Source: Oxytricha trifallax (taxonomy: Eukaryota; Ciliophora; Spirotrichea; Sporadotrichida; Oxytrichidae). From it: DNA of 64,000 nt. Shown one piece after another: positions 54,433 through 64,000 of the stretch (within the stretch, counting starts at the first letter, position 1; every line of letters starts with the position of its first letter). The notes beneath the pieces were generated by a model, which searched no databases, had not been told where the DNA came from, and was given only the letters and a program-made list of their open reading frames with translations. The translations under genes and the position numbers were made by a program. The stretch lies in contig ARYC01017371.1 in assembly GCA_000711775.1 (NCBI GenBank), positions 1-64,000 of the forward strand. Direction: 5' to 3'.

Positions 54433-56625
54433 ATGAGCATACCTTTGATAGTTTTGTCTTTTTTCTTTCTTGCAATACTCTATCTAATCACTTTCACAAT
54501 AACCTCAATAAGGTATGTACCAATAATTTTCATAATATTTTTGCTTTCGAGTCTTGACTAATCATTTTAGATTGTGCAAGTTCCCATAATTTGCTTCGGA
54601 CTCATGGATATCAAAGTTTTTCTATGTTTTTCTGTTTTTCATAAGTCTCGTGAGGGCTTGCTCATTCAGTTTTGCATCACTAATTTATGCGAATGCCTAT
54701 CAACAAAATAAATTACAAAATCTATAGGTGGAAGAGCCATTAAATAATGATAGTGGAAATGGGGAACTAAATCATTTATTTCCTAAAGAGAATTAGGAAT
54801 ATATGGGGATAGATAACAGCCCTAAAAGTTTAGTGCTACTAATTTTAATTCCTGAGTTCTTGGTGATATTTGCATATAATTTATTTCACATAAAATGTTG
54901 TTTAATTTTAATATGGCAATTACTTAAATAAAATACAAATATTTTTCATTATATCTCTTGTTGTTCTGGCAGTTGCTTTCCATATACTATGATGGTCATG
55001 CAAACATCTTTAAATCAGTTTTGAATGGAAAAGGGAAATACACGATTACAATTATTGGATCACTAATGCTCATAACTCAGAGTATTCTCATTACACTTTA
55101 TCTGACATCTCATCTACCAGCTTAGGCTTTTATTAAGGAAATTTTAGCTTTAAACATTATATTCCCTTGTATGGCAGGAGTAATGATGCTAACCATAGCT
55201 TTTAAATTCTCTGGAAGCCCACTTAGAGCTGCTATTTATTCATAAAAGTTGAAATCTCTTCAGTTTGCGAACTTTATTTGGTCTGTATCAAGAATAGCTA
55301 GAGCTATAGGAGGAGCTTATGAAAGCAGACTATTCTATGGCATGATTCTAGGTTTGAAGTATGAAGATTATAACACTTACTTTATCCCAATGCTTCTTAT
55401 AGTGGTCTTTTTAGTTATAGAAATTATACCCTTTATGTTCGTTCTAGATTGGAGTTTTATGGAAATTTTCACAATGAAAGCATTCCCTTAAGCAACAACT
55501 GAACCGTTATTTGAAGCCCAACATTAAGGAAATCTCTCATATTTATCTCTAAATTCGAACAACAGAGATCATTTGCTACAGCATTAATACTATTAAGATT
55601 AATACAAGAGTGGAATGAGTAGTTAAGTTGGAGAAACAGACGTCTACAAGAGTGATTCAGTAAAGCAATTTAATGAAAGCTTTACAAGAGGAAGCTATGC
55701 CGACGGGTTAATCATCTCTGAGAAAGACTTTAATCTATATGAGCAATTCAATAAAAGCAATAAAAAAAGAGGATTAGGAGGATTATATAAAGTTAAACTA
55801 TATGATGAAGAGAAGCAACTTAACGTATAAATGTTATGCAGAGTCATTAAATTCACAAGGGTTAAAACTTATGTTATTGAGGAGATATTCAGAGAAGCTT
55901 CCACATTAAAGTAAAATTATTCATTAAAATGATCAGCTTAATTATAGGATGCTAAACAATAAGTATCTGCTTCCAATCAAAGGTATGTGTTTTAATGACA
56001 AGAGTAATGTTATGCATATCTTGATGCCCTAGAAAATATCTCTTTATGAATATCTTCATGAGTCTGGCTAAACTTTAACAGCATCAGACAAAATGAAAAT
56101 TGCAAAGTAAACTCATCCTCCTAATCAAAATTATATTATAGGAATATAGCTAAAGGTCTAGATTAACTTCATTCTTCTCATAAACCTCCTGCTCATAGTC
56201 ATCTATCATCAAAGAACATACTTTTGAACCCTTCAGATTTTAACATATACATAGCAGACTATGGCCTAAAATCACTGAAAAAGTTTTGCAAACTATTTTC
56301 ACGATACTAAAACTACAACGCTTGGTCTCCTCCTGAAGTCTGGTCCGACATTCAAGCTGATTTCTACGATTAAACTTCAGTAGATGTCTACAGCTATGGT
56401 GTCTTACTGTGGGAATTAGAAACAGGAAACATACCTTTTGAGGGTTTAGACGAGAAAACAATGCGATTTATGCTATTAGAGCAGAGACTCAGACCGTTAA
56501 TACCTGAGACCACAGATTAAGCCCTCTCAATTTTGATTAGAAGATGCTGGCAAGAATCAGAGCAGAAGAGACCTGACTTCAAGAAAATATTACTATCAAT
56601 TGATAAAGTTAAATTCTCACAATGA
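54433..56625 (+). CDS. Multi-pass membrane protein fused to a tyrosine-kinase-like pseudokinase
   Basis: ATG 54433, TGA 56623-56625. The N-terminal 350 residues are hydrophobic with about seven segments (IPLIVLSFFFLAILYLITF; LLILIPEFLVIFAYNLF; ITIIGSLMLITQSILITLYL; MLLIVVFLVIEIIPFMFVL). A Ser/Gln linker leads to a TKL-type kinase domain: LLPIKG, ILMPQKISLYEYL, HSHLSSKNILLN, IADYGL, WSPPEVW, VDVYSYGVLLWELETGNIPFEGLD, IRRCWQESEQKRPDF. The HRD motif is HSH, so the catalytic Asp is missing; the DFG Asp is kept (DYG). Probably a receptor-like pseudokinase. Introns include about 56109-56142; IESs near 54500-54720, 54880-54970 and 55920-55950 are unresolved. Confidence 0.78.
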
Positions 56626-56720
56626 GCAGTTTAATATTTGTGCACTTTAATTGAGTTAAACAGTTCCTTTAATATAACCACATAATTAAATTTAATATTA
56701 ATAAATAAATTATACATTAA

Positions 56721-58088
56721 ATGCAAGCCCCAAGTGTACCAAAGCTTTTAATTTATGGAGTAGGAGGTTATTTTGCATCAACCTACATTTCTTATAAATA
56801 TACCTAAATAACTAAAGCCTAGACTGAATTGAGGGATATCAAAGATTAAAAGACCTTCTTGCATAGCGTCCATTAGAAGTTAGCGGAAACATATGATGAA
56901 ACATATAAACGTAGAGAGGTTTCCAATAAAATCAATCGATTTCGTAAGTATATGCTGCAGATATTTGCTGAAGGAAGGGTTTTGGAACTTGGAGTTGGTA
57001 CTGGTAAAAACTTTGAGCATTACAAACCTACTTTGATAGATTTGATATCTTAGTAAATTTAATAATATTTTTCCCAATATAGATACTTAAGCCCTAATAT
57101 GAATATATAAGAGATAAAGTATTTCACAAATTATAATAGATGTAAGCATATATTCTGACCTTATTTAAATCTGTAGGAATACATAGGAGTAGATTGGTCA
57201 GATAACATGTTAATAAAAGCTTTTGAAAAAGTGGATGACATGAAAAAAAATAACACTTTTGGATTTGATGAAGGTCAATTTAAGTTAATGACTGCCGATG
57301 CCCATGATTTACCATTCAATGATAATGAGTTTAACACTGTAGTCAGCACGTTCTTTCTGGAGAGCACCTATAATTTGTAATAAGCTTTTGATGAAATGAA
57401 GAGAGTCTGCAAACATCAAGGAAAAATATTGATTATCAGTAGAGGTGCGAGTTATATCGTAAATAAATTAAGAGTAAAATTGATTTAATGGTGAATGTCT
57501 CTAAAGTTATTTAAATATATTATCATATCGCTTTATATAATCAATGGCTTTAATTTCTAGCAGCAAGAGATTTGACAATTGGTAACCCCATTTCTTTTAA
57601 AATACATCTCTTATAAAGAAGATTAAGGAACTTCAATTTAATCTTAAGCTTTAACTAAGTTAAAATATTTAAAATTAAAGGTTTGCTTGTATAAAACATT
57701 GCTTGTAATAAATAGTTAAATTTGATTCTCTTATAGTATATGTAAGGAAATGGACATAAAATTAAAACTTTATTCATGTTAATCTTTGATAAACTTAACC
57801 AAATCATTAAAATTTTATTATTGTGAAAATTTTTTTAACATTATTTTTTTAGCTAATATTTTTAGCTTTTTCATAAAAATTTTAAGGTTGTTAATGTATG
57901 GAAGAGTTGAGTAATTAGATTTCGATGCAATTATAGACAGGCAAAAAGGAATTAAAATTGTACATAGAGAAAGGAAAAATTTAGGCATGACTTATATTTA
58001 TTATCTAGAGGTTGATAAAGAATTGCCAATTCAAGAAGTTTAAGATTAAAAATAACTTGTGAATCAAAATGAATCAAAATAATTATGA
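56721..58088 (+). CDS. OMS1-like SAM-dependent methyltransferase
   Basis: ATG 56721, TGA 58086-58088. N-terminal single membrane segment (LLIYGVGGYFASTYISYKY), then YDETYKRREVSNKINRFRK and motif I VLELGVGTGKNFEHY (SAM binding), motif II YIGVDWSDNM, TADAHDLPFNDNEFNTVVSTF, EMKRVCKHQGKILIISRG. The C-terminus YGRVEQLDFDAIIDRQKG..ERKNLGMTYIYYLEV matches the Methyltransf_11/OMS1 family (mitochondrial inner membrane). Two IESs are resolved; a 31-nt intron (about 57055-57085) and a further IES lie before the YIGVD segment. Substrate unknown. Confidence 0.85.
57492..57547. other. IES in methyltransferase gene, pointer AATGG
   Basis: AATGG at 57487-57491 and 57543-57547. Joined frame ..VKLIQWLQFLAARDLTI..; otherwise TGA follows at once. 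56 bp. Confidence 0.87.
57629..57887. other. IES in methyltransferase gene, pointer TTAAGG
   Basis: TTAAGG at 57623-57628 and 57882-57887. Joined frame ..LLQRRLRLLMYGRVEQLDF.. 259 bp. Confidence 0.87.
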
Positions 58089-58201
58089 TAACTATAAGTT
58101 CGATATAATTCTTTTAATATTTGATCTAAACATTCAGTGCTTGAGATATTTAAATTATTAGAATTTTCTATAAATTAAAAAGTTTTATCAGGATTATTAA
58201 G

Positions 58202-59211
58202 TGTTCTGACCGACACCCGACCCCCCCCGTACCCTCCTTCTTGGTAGCACCCCCCTTCTTGGTAGTACCCCCCGTACCCCCGACAACCCCCCGTACCCCC
58301 CCGCCATAAAATATCCTATTTCATATCAAATTTTTTATCCTTAGGGTCTAAATCGATTTCCTTCTTGACATCTCGACATCATAAATTTTATGTTTTTATA
58401 TATAAAATTTCATAATTTTATCAAAATTTTTAAATTCTATATTAATGCCTTATATGATTTGATTTTTAAGTTTTGACAAGTTTCACAATATTTTACAACA
58501 TATTTTTGCCTATCTTTGTGAAAAATATTTAAAAAACAATTTTCCATTAAAAAATATTAAAATTTAATTTATAATTAATTTTTATTTACTCCCATACACA
58601 AATTTTATTCTAAAATTTTTTCCGCTTAATTCAACTTCATTCGACTTAATTCTTAGAAAAAGTATGATTAATTTTTAAAATTTTAAAAATTTTGAATATT
58701 TTCCATTAACAAATACAAAAAATTCAAAATTTTAAAATTTTAAAAATTAATCATACTTTTTCTAAGAATTAAGTCAAATGAAGTTGAATTAAGCGGAAAA
58801 AATTTTAGAATAAAATTTGTGTATGGGAGTAAATAAAAATTAATTATAAATTAAATTTTAATATTTTTAATGGAAAATTATTTTTTAGATATTTTTCACA
58901 AAGATAGGAAAAAAAATGTTGAAAAATATTGTGAAACTTGTCAAAACTTAAAAATCAAATCATATAAGGCATTAATATAGAATTTAAAAATTTTGATAAA
59001 ATTATGACATTTTATATATAAAAACATAAAATTTATGATGTCGAGATGTCAAGAAGGAAATCGATTTAGACCCTAAGGATAAAAAATTTGATATGAAATA
59101 GGATATTTTAGGGGGGTACGGGGGGTAGGATCGGGTACGGGGGGTACTACCAAGAAGGGGGGTGCTACCAAGAAGGAGGGTACGGGGGGGGGTCGGGTGT
59201 CGGTCAGAACA
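58202..59211. mobile_element. Palindromic G/C-arm element, copy 2 (1010 bp)
   Basis: Starts TGTTCTGACCGACACCCG and ends with its reverse complement. Flanked by direct ATTAAG copies (58196-58201 and 59212-59217), a 6-bp target duplication. Outer 110 bp per arm are C-rich/G-rich with tandem motifs CTTCTTGGTAG and CCCCCGTACC; the remaining about 390 bp per arm are A/T-rich and nearly perfectly complementary, meeting near 58700. No ORF. Terminal motif, G/C-run arms and duplication length match copy 1, though the arm sequences otherwise differ. One end supplies the stop codon of the alpha-galactosidase frame. Confidence 0.93.
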
Positions 59212-60599
59212 ATTAAGCAGTTGTTGAGCATATCACCTTAAAAGCTAGATTATCGTGAGGTTAAAGCCCAGTAACATAGTAACTTCCTAAGAATGATCCA
59301 ATTCATAAAATAATTATAAAAAACTCTATTTATAATATATCCTAAGTAGTTACCTGTCCATAGGTCTGTAAGTTTACAAGTATCATTTGCTTTAGTAGTG
59401 ACTCCTGCAATTTGGAAATTTATGAGGATGGCTTTAGATTGAGTATCTGACCAGTTCACAACAAGCAAGCCATAATAGCTGCCCTTATCATTTTGGAATG
59501 ATTGATATACTTCAATGTCTCCACCGTTGCAACCTTAAACACATTTAGCTTATTATCCAAAAGAGTCTTAGTTAACATTGATAAAGTTGGTATTGCTGAT
59601 ATAACAAAAATATTTGACTTAAAGCATGAATAGACGAACTATAATTGACAATTGGTCAGGAGTCATCTTTGTCAAGTCATTGCCAAGAATTAGTGGAGCT
59701 TTTGCAAATGACCACAATGCGAAGTGAGTTTTCTCCTCAAGTGGGGTTAAACCTCCGTTACCTATTTCAAGCATGTCTGGGTCATTCCAGCCACCTGGAC
59801 CAGCAATCTCTGGATGTTGAGCATTCCATTTGAAGTTCTCTCTCATGGAAGCCCATTTGTTTTAAATATCATTAGTTGTTCTCCAGCTGTTTCCAATATC
59901 CTTAGCCCATTTCCAGGTTTCTTCTTCACCCCAATTGCAAATTGAATAGTAGATTTGTCTGCCTGTCTTTTGCAAAGCGTCTCTCATTGCAGTGTATCTT
60001 TAGACTGCAGGTACCATCTTATTATAGCAATTATCGTACTTTAGGTAGTCAACACCCCATGAAGCGTAGTCAGCGGCATCGATGTCCTCGAAACCAAGAC
60101 TTCCTGCTTTCTATTAGCATGTCATTGTTCCAGCTGATGAGTAAATTCCAAACTTCAAACTTTTTGAATGCAAGAAGTCTCCCACTGCCTTCATACCGTT
60201 GGAGAATCTGGTAGTGTCAGCTTGAACGTGATTATCCTTATCTCTTGCAGGCAATTACCAGCAATCATTAATTTTGACATTAAAATATTAGTAATAATAT
60301 TCTATTTATTTTAATCATCGATGTTTACATATTTATATCCTAGTTAATCAAGGCCAAGTGCTATTATCTAATTTGCATTAGACTTTATAATGTCTTCTGA
60401 AATGTCTTTAAAAAAATAGGGATATTTCATTAAAAATTTTGAATTCAAATTTATGATTTATTTTTATGTTGCAAGCATACTTATTCCAAGTATTCCAACC
60501 CATAGCAGGAGTTTTGCCAGCTCCATTATTAAGAGCTAAAGTTGTAGAACTAAGCAGCAATAAAACAGCAGTGGTTATCATTATAATCTACTTTCTCAT
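59204..60599 (-). CDS. Alpha-galactosidase, GH27 family, secreted
   Basis: Hydrolyses terminal alpha-galactosides; in ciliates probably lysosomal/secreted. ATG 60599 with a signal peptide ([18 protein letters not shown]) directly before [19 protein letters not shown]. Catalytic nucleophile in VDYLKYDNC, acid/base Asp in [13 protein letters not shown]; also [34 protein letters not shown] and INVNQDSFG. C-terminal beta domain: [40 protein letters not shown]. IESs at 59292-59346 and 60269-60318, others near 59560-59640 and 60400-60465. The last two residues and TGA (59204-59206) come from the palindromic element. Confidence 0.92.
59292..59346. other. IES in alpha-galactosidase gene, pointer TCCTAAG
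   Basis: TCCTAAG at 59285-59291 and 59340-59346. Joined frame ..[16 protein letters not shown].. 55 bp. Confidence 0.9.
60269..60318. other. IES in alpha-galactosidase gene, pointer AATCAT
   Basis: AATCAT at 60263-60268 and 60313-60318. Joined frame ..[17 protein letters not shown].. restores the conserved DDCW. 50 bp. Confidence 0.9.
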
Positions 60600-60783
60600 T
60601 TGTAATTTATATATTTATAAAATAATTATAGTAATCCAATAATATTTAAAAGATTTAGTGCAAGTCAAATAAATAATTAAAAATATTAAATGAAATTCTG
60701 AAATATCCTCTTAAGGAACTTTATTCTAATAATTATCATAAATAACGGTATTAATATTTAAGTTAGATTCTAAAGAGCTATAA

Positions 60784-62487
60784 TCAATGAAAAAATATAA
60801 CTATAGCTGTAATATCATCTATCACTGATTCTTCTTTCAGCCATTATAATATATTTTAAATTACAAATCTCTATTTTTATATGAATTCCCAAATAATCAA
60901 AGATATATCTCTAAAATTTCATACTTCCAAAATACAATATCAAAATGTGTACTTAATTTTAGTTAGTAGCTTCTTCTACTAACTTTCTACAAGCCCCCTC
61001 AGTATCATTATTTTTATAAAAAGGCTCGATTATTTCTCCAATTTGTTAATCTTCCATAAATTCCGTGACTCCATCACTGCATACCACTAAAGCTCTATCT
61101 CTTTCATACTATCTCTTATAAAATTTTATGTCAGGTGTAGCAATAACACCAAGAGACTCTGCGACTGCATCTCCCAGTGATCTACTCATTGCTAAGCCTG
61201 GAATGTCTTAAAATAAAGATACTAAAACTTTAACATTTAATTCTTCATGTTTCATCCAAACTCTCATAGGTCCAACGTTATGACCAGAGCTATCTTTGAA
61301 AGCATCAATTCTCCCATTTTTGCTTATAATTCTTTCTGATTCTCCAGCTAAGTTAGGCTTGTGATCTCTGCTCAATCCTTCAGCCTCGTTTAGTACTGAA
61401 GTTGAGTTATTCTTAAATAAGATGCATCTTGAATCACCTGCATTAGCCACTATGAAATAATCTTTCACGACAACCAATGTCACTGAAGTTGAACCACTGT
61501 AAGAAACATCAAAGCCTTATAAACCCATTTATTCGTTTGTCCATTCATATGCGGCAGTCATAAGACTTCTCAAATTCTACTCATCAAGAGAGCTTGATAT
61601 ATTTATGAATTATGATAAAATTTGAAAAGCTTATATCAACTTAATTCTGATGTAGGATATTAGGATCTTTGTTCTTAAGCATTTCAAAGGCTTTATTTCC
61701 TGTCGCATGATGCTAAATACTATTTACAAGACTGACCAATTTCTGAGATAAACATCTGGAAGCATACTCTGAAGCAAAATGCCCGTATGTCCCGTGCCCA
61801 TCAAATACTCCAAAGAACCAATTTGTTTGTGAACCACAGTACCCTTTGATTACTGAGTAAGAATCCTGATTTGTCTTAGTTACTAACCTGGAGTTTCTCC
61901 CAGCCTTTGAAATGGCCGAATACTTTAAAAACTAAGTGCTCTTATCCTTATCTTACTTTGGTCTTGAGTAGTAAGAACTCATGATGTTAGCTGAATTGTT
62001 GATATTTGAGCTTATGGTACTCTACGGTGCCTGAGACTGATGCAACTGCTGAGGATTCTCGTTTTAGTTCGAGGTGATTCTATCTATAAACCTCTTTTCA
62101 AAGAATTTATTACCAGTCCCTCGCATTTTGCTATCATCAGGAGTTCTCTTATTCATGACTTATGCTGCATTTAATAAATGAATTATTCTTAATACTCTAC
62201 TCTTCTTTAAATAGCTTAGCTTTAAAAGTCTTTAAATAGATATCATTCTATAAATTTAGTCCCAATCCCATCTCTAAATTGATAACTTATTACCCATCTA
62301 ATTTATCATGCTCCTCATCTACAGTCTTTAATTAGGAATTCTACAAGTCTTTCTTGGTTCTAATAAGTAAACTCTGAGCTGATTGAGACTTTGGAAAACC
62401 AGAACTAACTGGAGGGCGATTTTTACGACTTTCTTCATTTTAAGTACCATACTGTTCTTCTTTCTAGAATTTTTAAGAGTAAGACAT
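60784..62487 (-). CDS. PP2C-type Ser/Thr protein phosphatase
   Basis: Metal-dependent phosphatase. TGA 60784-60786. Catalytic core starts after an ATG at 62156: NQDSYSVIKGYCG, FFGVFDGHGTYGH, ANAGDSRCILF, LSRDHKPN..E..RI, RVWMKHEDIPGLAMSRSLGD, VIATPDIKFY, ALVVCSDGVTEFM, and a C-terminal DDITAIVIFF. Metal-binding Asp residues are all present. An upstream block from ATG 62487 (MSYSQKFQKEEQYGTQ) is Ser/Gln/Lys-rich and open to the core in another frame; it may be the real N-terminus joined by a short IES. IESs at 60847-60965 and 61210-61245 resolved; another around 61590-61660. Confidence 0.9.
60847..60965. other. IES in PP2C gene, pointer TTA
   Basis: TTA at 60844-60846 and 60963-60965. Joined frame ..EEATNQWLKEESVIDDITAIV.. 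gives the expected PP2C ending; without removal the last strand is lost. 119 bp. A 3-bp pointer is the shortest accepted here. Confidence 0.78.
61210..61245. other. 36-bp IES in PP2C gene, pointer TCTT
   Basis: TCTT at 61206-61209 and 61242-61245. Removal turns a 12-residue insertion (..KHEELNVKVLVSLFQDIPG..) into the family consensus VWMKHEDIPGLAMS. The insertion is a multiple of three and lacks a stop, so only family comparison reveals it. Confidence 0.82.
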
Positions 62488-62599
62488 AGAATACCACATA
62501 AATAAAAGATTTGTTTATTAAATATGCATTTTATAAGTAACTTTACGATTTCTTTTTTAATTTTGAAAGTATAAAAATTATTAAGAAAGATATCTCTTT

Positions 62600-63002
62600 T
62601 TATAATTGTTGGTTCCCAATTTAGGTAAAATGTATACCTATTTATATCTTTTCACAATTGATAATAAATTGACAAATTTTTTTAATGTTATTTTGGGTAA
62701 TTGCAAGTATAAGAAGTAAAGATTATTTAATTTCTATGTTAGGATTTAATAAAATTTTTAATATATTGGTATTAAAATGATGGTGGCTTAAATTGGTAAT
62801 ACCACTATTATTACTGTAGTAATTATTAGAATCACTTTCTTCGATATGTGCATTCTATAAATTATTAGCTTTTACGTTTTAACTGCTTAAATCTAGAGAA
62901 TGATGTGAGTGCTGATGCAAAGCAGTGGCTTAGGGGAAGAGTATTTTCATTTCTTTTTAAGGCGGTAAATATAGTTTAGATGCTGATAAGTTTTTCTGTA
63001 AT
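62600..63002 (-). CDS. Q/N/H/S-rich MDS ending at TBE#4
   Basis: A minus-strand frame open to the TBE#4 boundary contains QHSHHSLDLSSQNVKANNLQ and HIEESDSNNYYSNNSG. Low-complexity but clearly not A/T noise. Upstream coding must lie beyond TBE#4, outside the window; downstream it may join the PP2C N-terminal block or be a separate gene. No function assigned. Confidence 0.45.
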
Positions 63003-64000
63003 CAAAACCCCAAAACCTTTCAGTAGTTTGATTGAGTTTTTGATTGATAAAAGTAGACTATTAGTGTATACTTTATTAGGGATTTTATAGGGTTATTTAG
63101 GGGTTTAATGTTTAAATATTAGTATTTTAAGTGAGTATAACAAGCGAGTTTTTAAAATATTTCACACAAACATAAGCTTAGAGTCATGTGGCAGTTCTCT
63201 GAATTTTATCTTTCTAAGTTGATGTTTGATTGTTTCTATTGTTTGTTAATTCTCTTAGCTTGGCTTGATAATAGTTGAGTATGCAAGTTCTCTGAGACCT
63301 CCATTTATTTTATTTTTATCGAGATATTGTTTGATTCTCTGCTTAGAATCTCTCTCACCCCTGCAGCAAAAGTAATCGTTTCTTGGCATGTCGCTCTCCA
63401 CTATTATTACTGCTAGAGCCCAGATATCCCATTAAGTGTCTCCATCTCTCCAATCCTCTCTCTCAGGGAAATATCCAGGAGTGCCGTATACATTTCCTTA
63501 TGCAGAGGCTTGCACTCTTTGAGCTCTGTTGAAGTCTATAATATAAACTCTAAGAGGCCGAAAGTTCATCATGATGTTCTCAGGCTTTAAGTCTCTATGA
63601 ACATAACCTAGCTTGTAGGCTCTTCAATTCCTTCAACTATCTGCTATACTATCTAGCTAATTTATCTCTGACATCTATTGTCAGATAAGAATTCTCTGTA
63701 AGTCATTTCAAGTAAAGGAAGCCTGAAGGCTACATGATCTTTGCCAAGTAAAATAGCATCAAGATAAATTATATGCTTACACTCTCTAAACTTTGCTTGT
63801 TAAAGAGCATGGTTCTCATTAGCGAATTCCATTTAGAACTTATCATCAGCAAGGAAGTAATTTAATGTATATATTTTATAGGCACATTAGTCATCAGTGA
63901 TGACTCTCTTCTCTACTTTTTCCTCAAGAGTGAGGTAGCTTTCTAGGCAAGAATCTAAGTCAATTATTTTTAATATGGAATCTTCATTGCCTCTATTTTA
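63003..64000. mobile_element. TBE: TBE#4 transposon, left part
   Basis: Begins CAAAACCCCAAAACC at 63003 after AAT (63000-63002). The terminal repeat (..TTTCAGTAGTTTGATTGAG..) and the following 900 bp are very similar to the left 950 bp of TBE#2, placing #2 and #4 in one end-type. Only the 57-kDa gene is inside the window. Confidence 0.93.
63020..64000 (-). CDS. TBE#4 57-kDa protein, C-terminal part
   Basis: Same arrangement as in TBE#2: stop TGA in the terminal repeat (63020-63022), kinase-like motifs [12 protein letters not shown] near 63580 and GTPGYFPE near 63475. Where TBE#3 has DFN, this copy reads IDFNRAQR (TBE#2: YFNRAQR). One base appears missing near 63615 relative to TBE#2 (AGCTTGTAGGCTC versus AGCTTGTGAAGCTC), so the frame may be broken. 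N-terminal zinc-finger half outside the window. Confidence 0.7.

Noticed and set aside
59942..60214. Plus-strand 90-codon ORF
   Set aside because: Antisense of the alpha-galactosidase core, whose minus-strand frame carries the catalytic motifs.
1..64000. CRISPR arrays, bacterial operons or ribosome binding sites
   Set aside because: No regular direct-repeat/spacer array; introns, code 6 and IESs show a ciliate nuclear genome.
1..64000. Scrambled MDS order within a gene
   Set aside because: All MDSs I could place are in order and on one strand within each gene; unresolved gaps (for example in ABCG-B) leave room but give no positive evidence.

Overview
This window looks like germline (micronuclear) DNA of an oxytrichid spirotrich ciliate (Oxytricha/Sterkiella, Stylonychia or Tetmemena type). 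Three things in the sequence say so. (1) Genes read through only if TAA and TAG are glutamine and TGA is the sole stop. (2) Four telomere-bearing (TBE) transposons are present, each ending in C4A4C4/G4T4G4 telomere-like DNA and flanked by a 3-bp ANT duplication. (3) Genes are split into macronuclear-destined segments (MDSs) by short AT-rich internally eliminated sequences (IESs). At each resolved IES the two MDS ends share a 3-8 bp direct repeat (pointer), and joining on one copy restores the reading frame. I resolved about 30 such junctions by hand. Introns are also short (about 27-115 nt, GT..AG). I saw no scrambled MDS order.

Layout. 1-1405: right part of TBE#1 (22-kDa and transposase genes). 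1406-7678 (+): a gene broken by TBE#1, a small ORF, a coiled-coil protein, a small Cys protein and a WD40 protein. 7993-14268 (-): a TRAP1-type HSP90 gene whose coding sequence is interrupted by TBE#2 (9271-13125). 14269-17173: AT-rich, with one GC-elevated island. 17174-24181 (-): ABCG transporter A, interrupted in its coding sequence by TBE#3 (19181-23648). 24954-25945 (+): an RNase H2A-like gene without the catalytic residues. 25999-32020 (-): a TPR/cyclic-nucleotide-binding protein and a Q/N-rich protein. 32186-36797 (+): a large coiled-coil protein. 36837-43553 (-): Q-rich, Cys-motif and helical-repeat genes, the last interrupted by a foldback element that acts as an IES. 43612-48420 (-): ABCG transporter B with intact motifs; its largest IES holds a long palindrome and an opposite-strand gene segment. 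48445-48878: a palindromic G/C-rich element. 49396-50628 (-): unknown. 50678-52859 (+): a STAND-like P-loop NTPase. 52860-54362 (-): helical protein. 54433-56625 (+): membrane protein with a kinase-like domain. 56721-58088 (+): methyltransferase. 58202-59211: a second palindromic element of the same family. 59204-60599 (-): GH27 alpha-galactosidase. 60784-62487 (-): PP2C phosphatase. 62600-63002: Q/N/H-rich MDS. 63003-64000: start of TBE#4.

The genes look like ordinary single-gene macronuclear chromosomes lying head-to-tail in the germline, so neighbours need not be functionally related. The most notable content is the mobile and eliminated DNA: two TBE end-types, two TBEs placed so that exact excision on one ANT restores a protein, a foldback element that is itself a precise IES, and an apparently unnamed family of whole-element palindromes with TGTTCT(A/G)ACCGA ends, G-run arms and 6-bp target duplications. 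Three genes (ABCG-A, RNase H2A-like, 7TM kinase-like) keep their fold but have lost key catalytic residues. Every CDS interval below spans IESs and introns, so these are pre-rearrangement coordinates.
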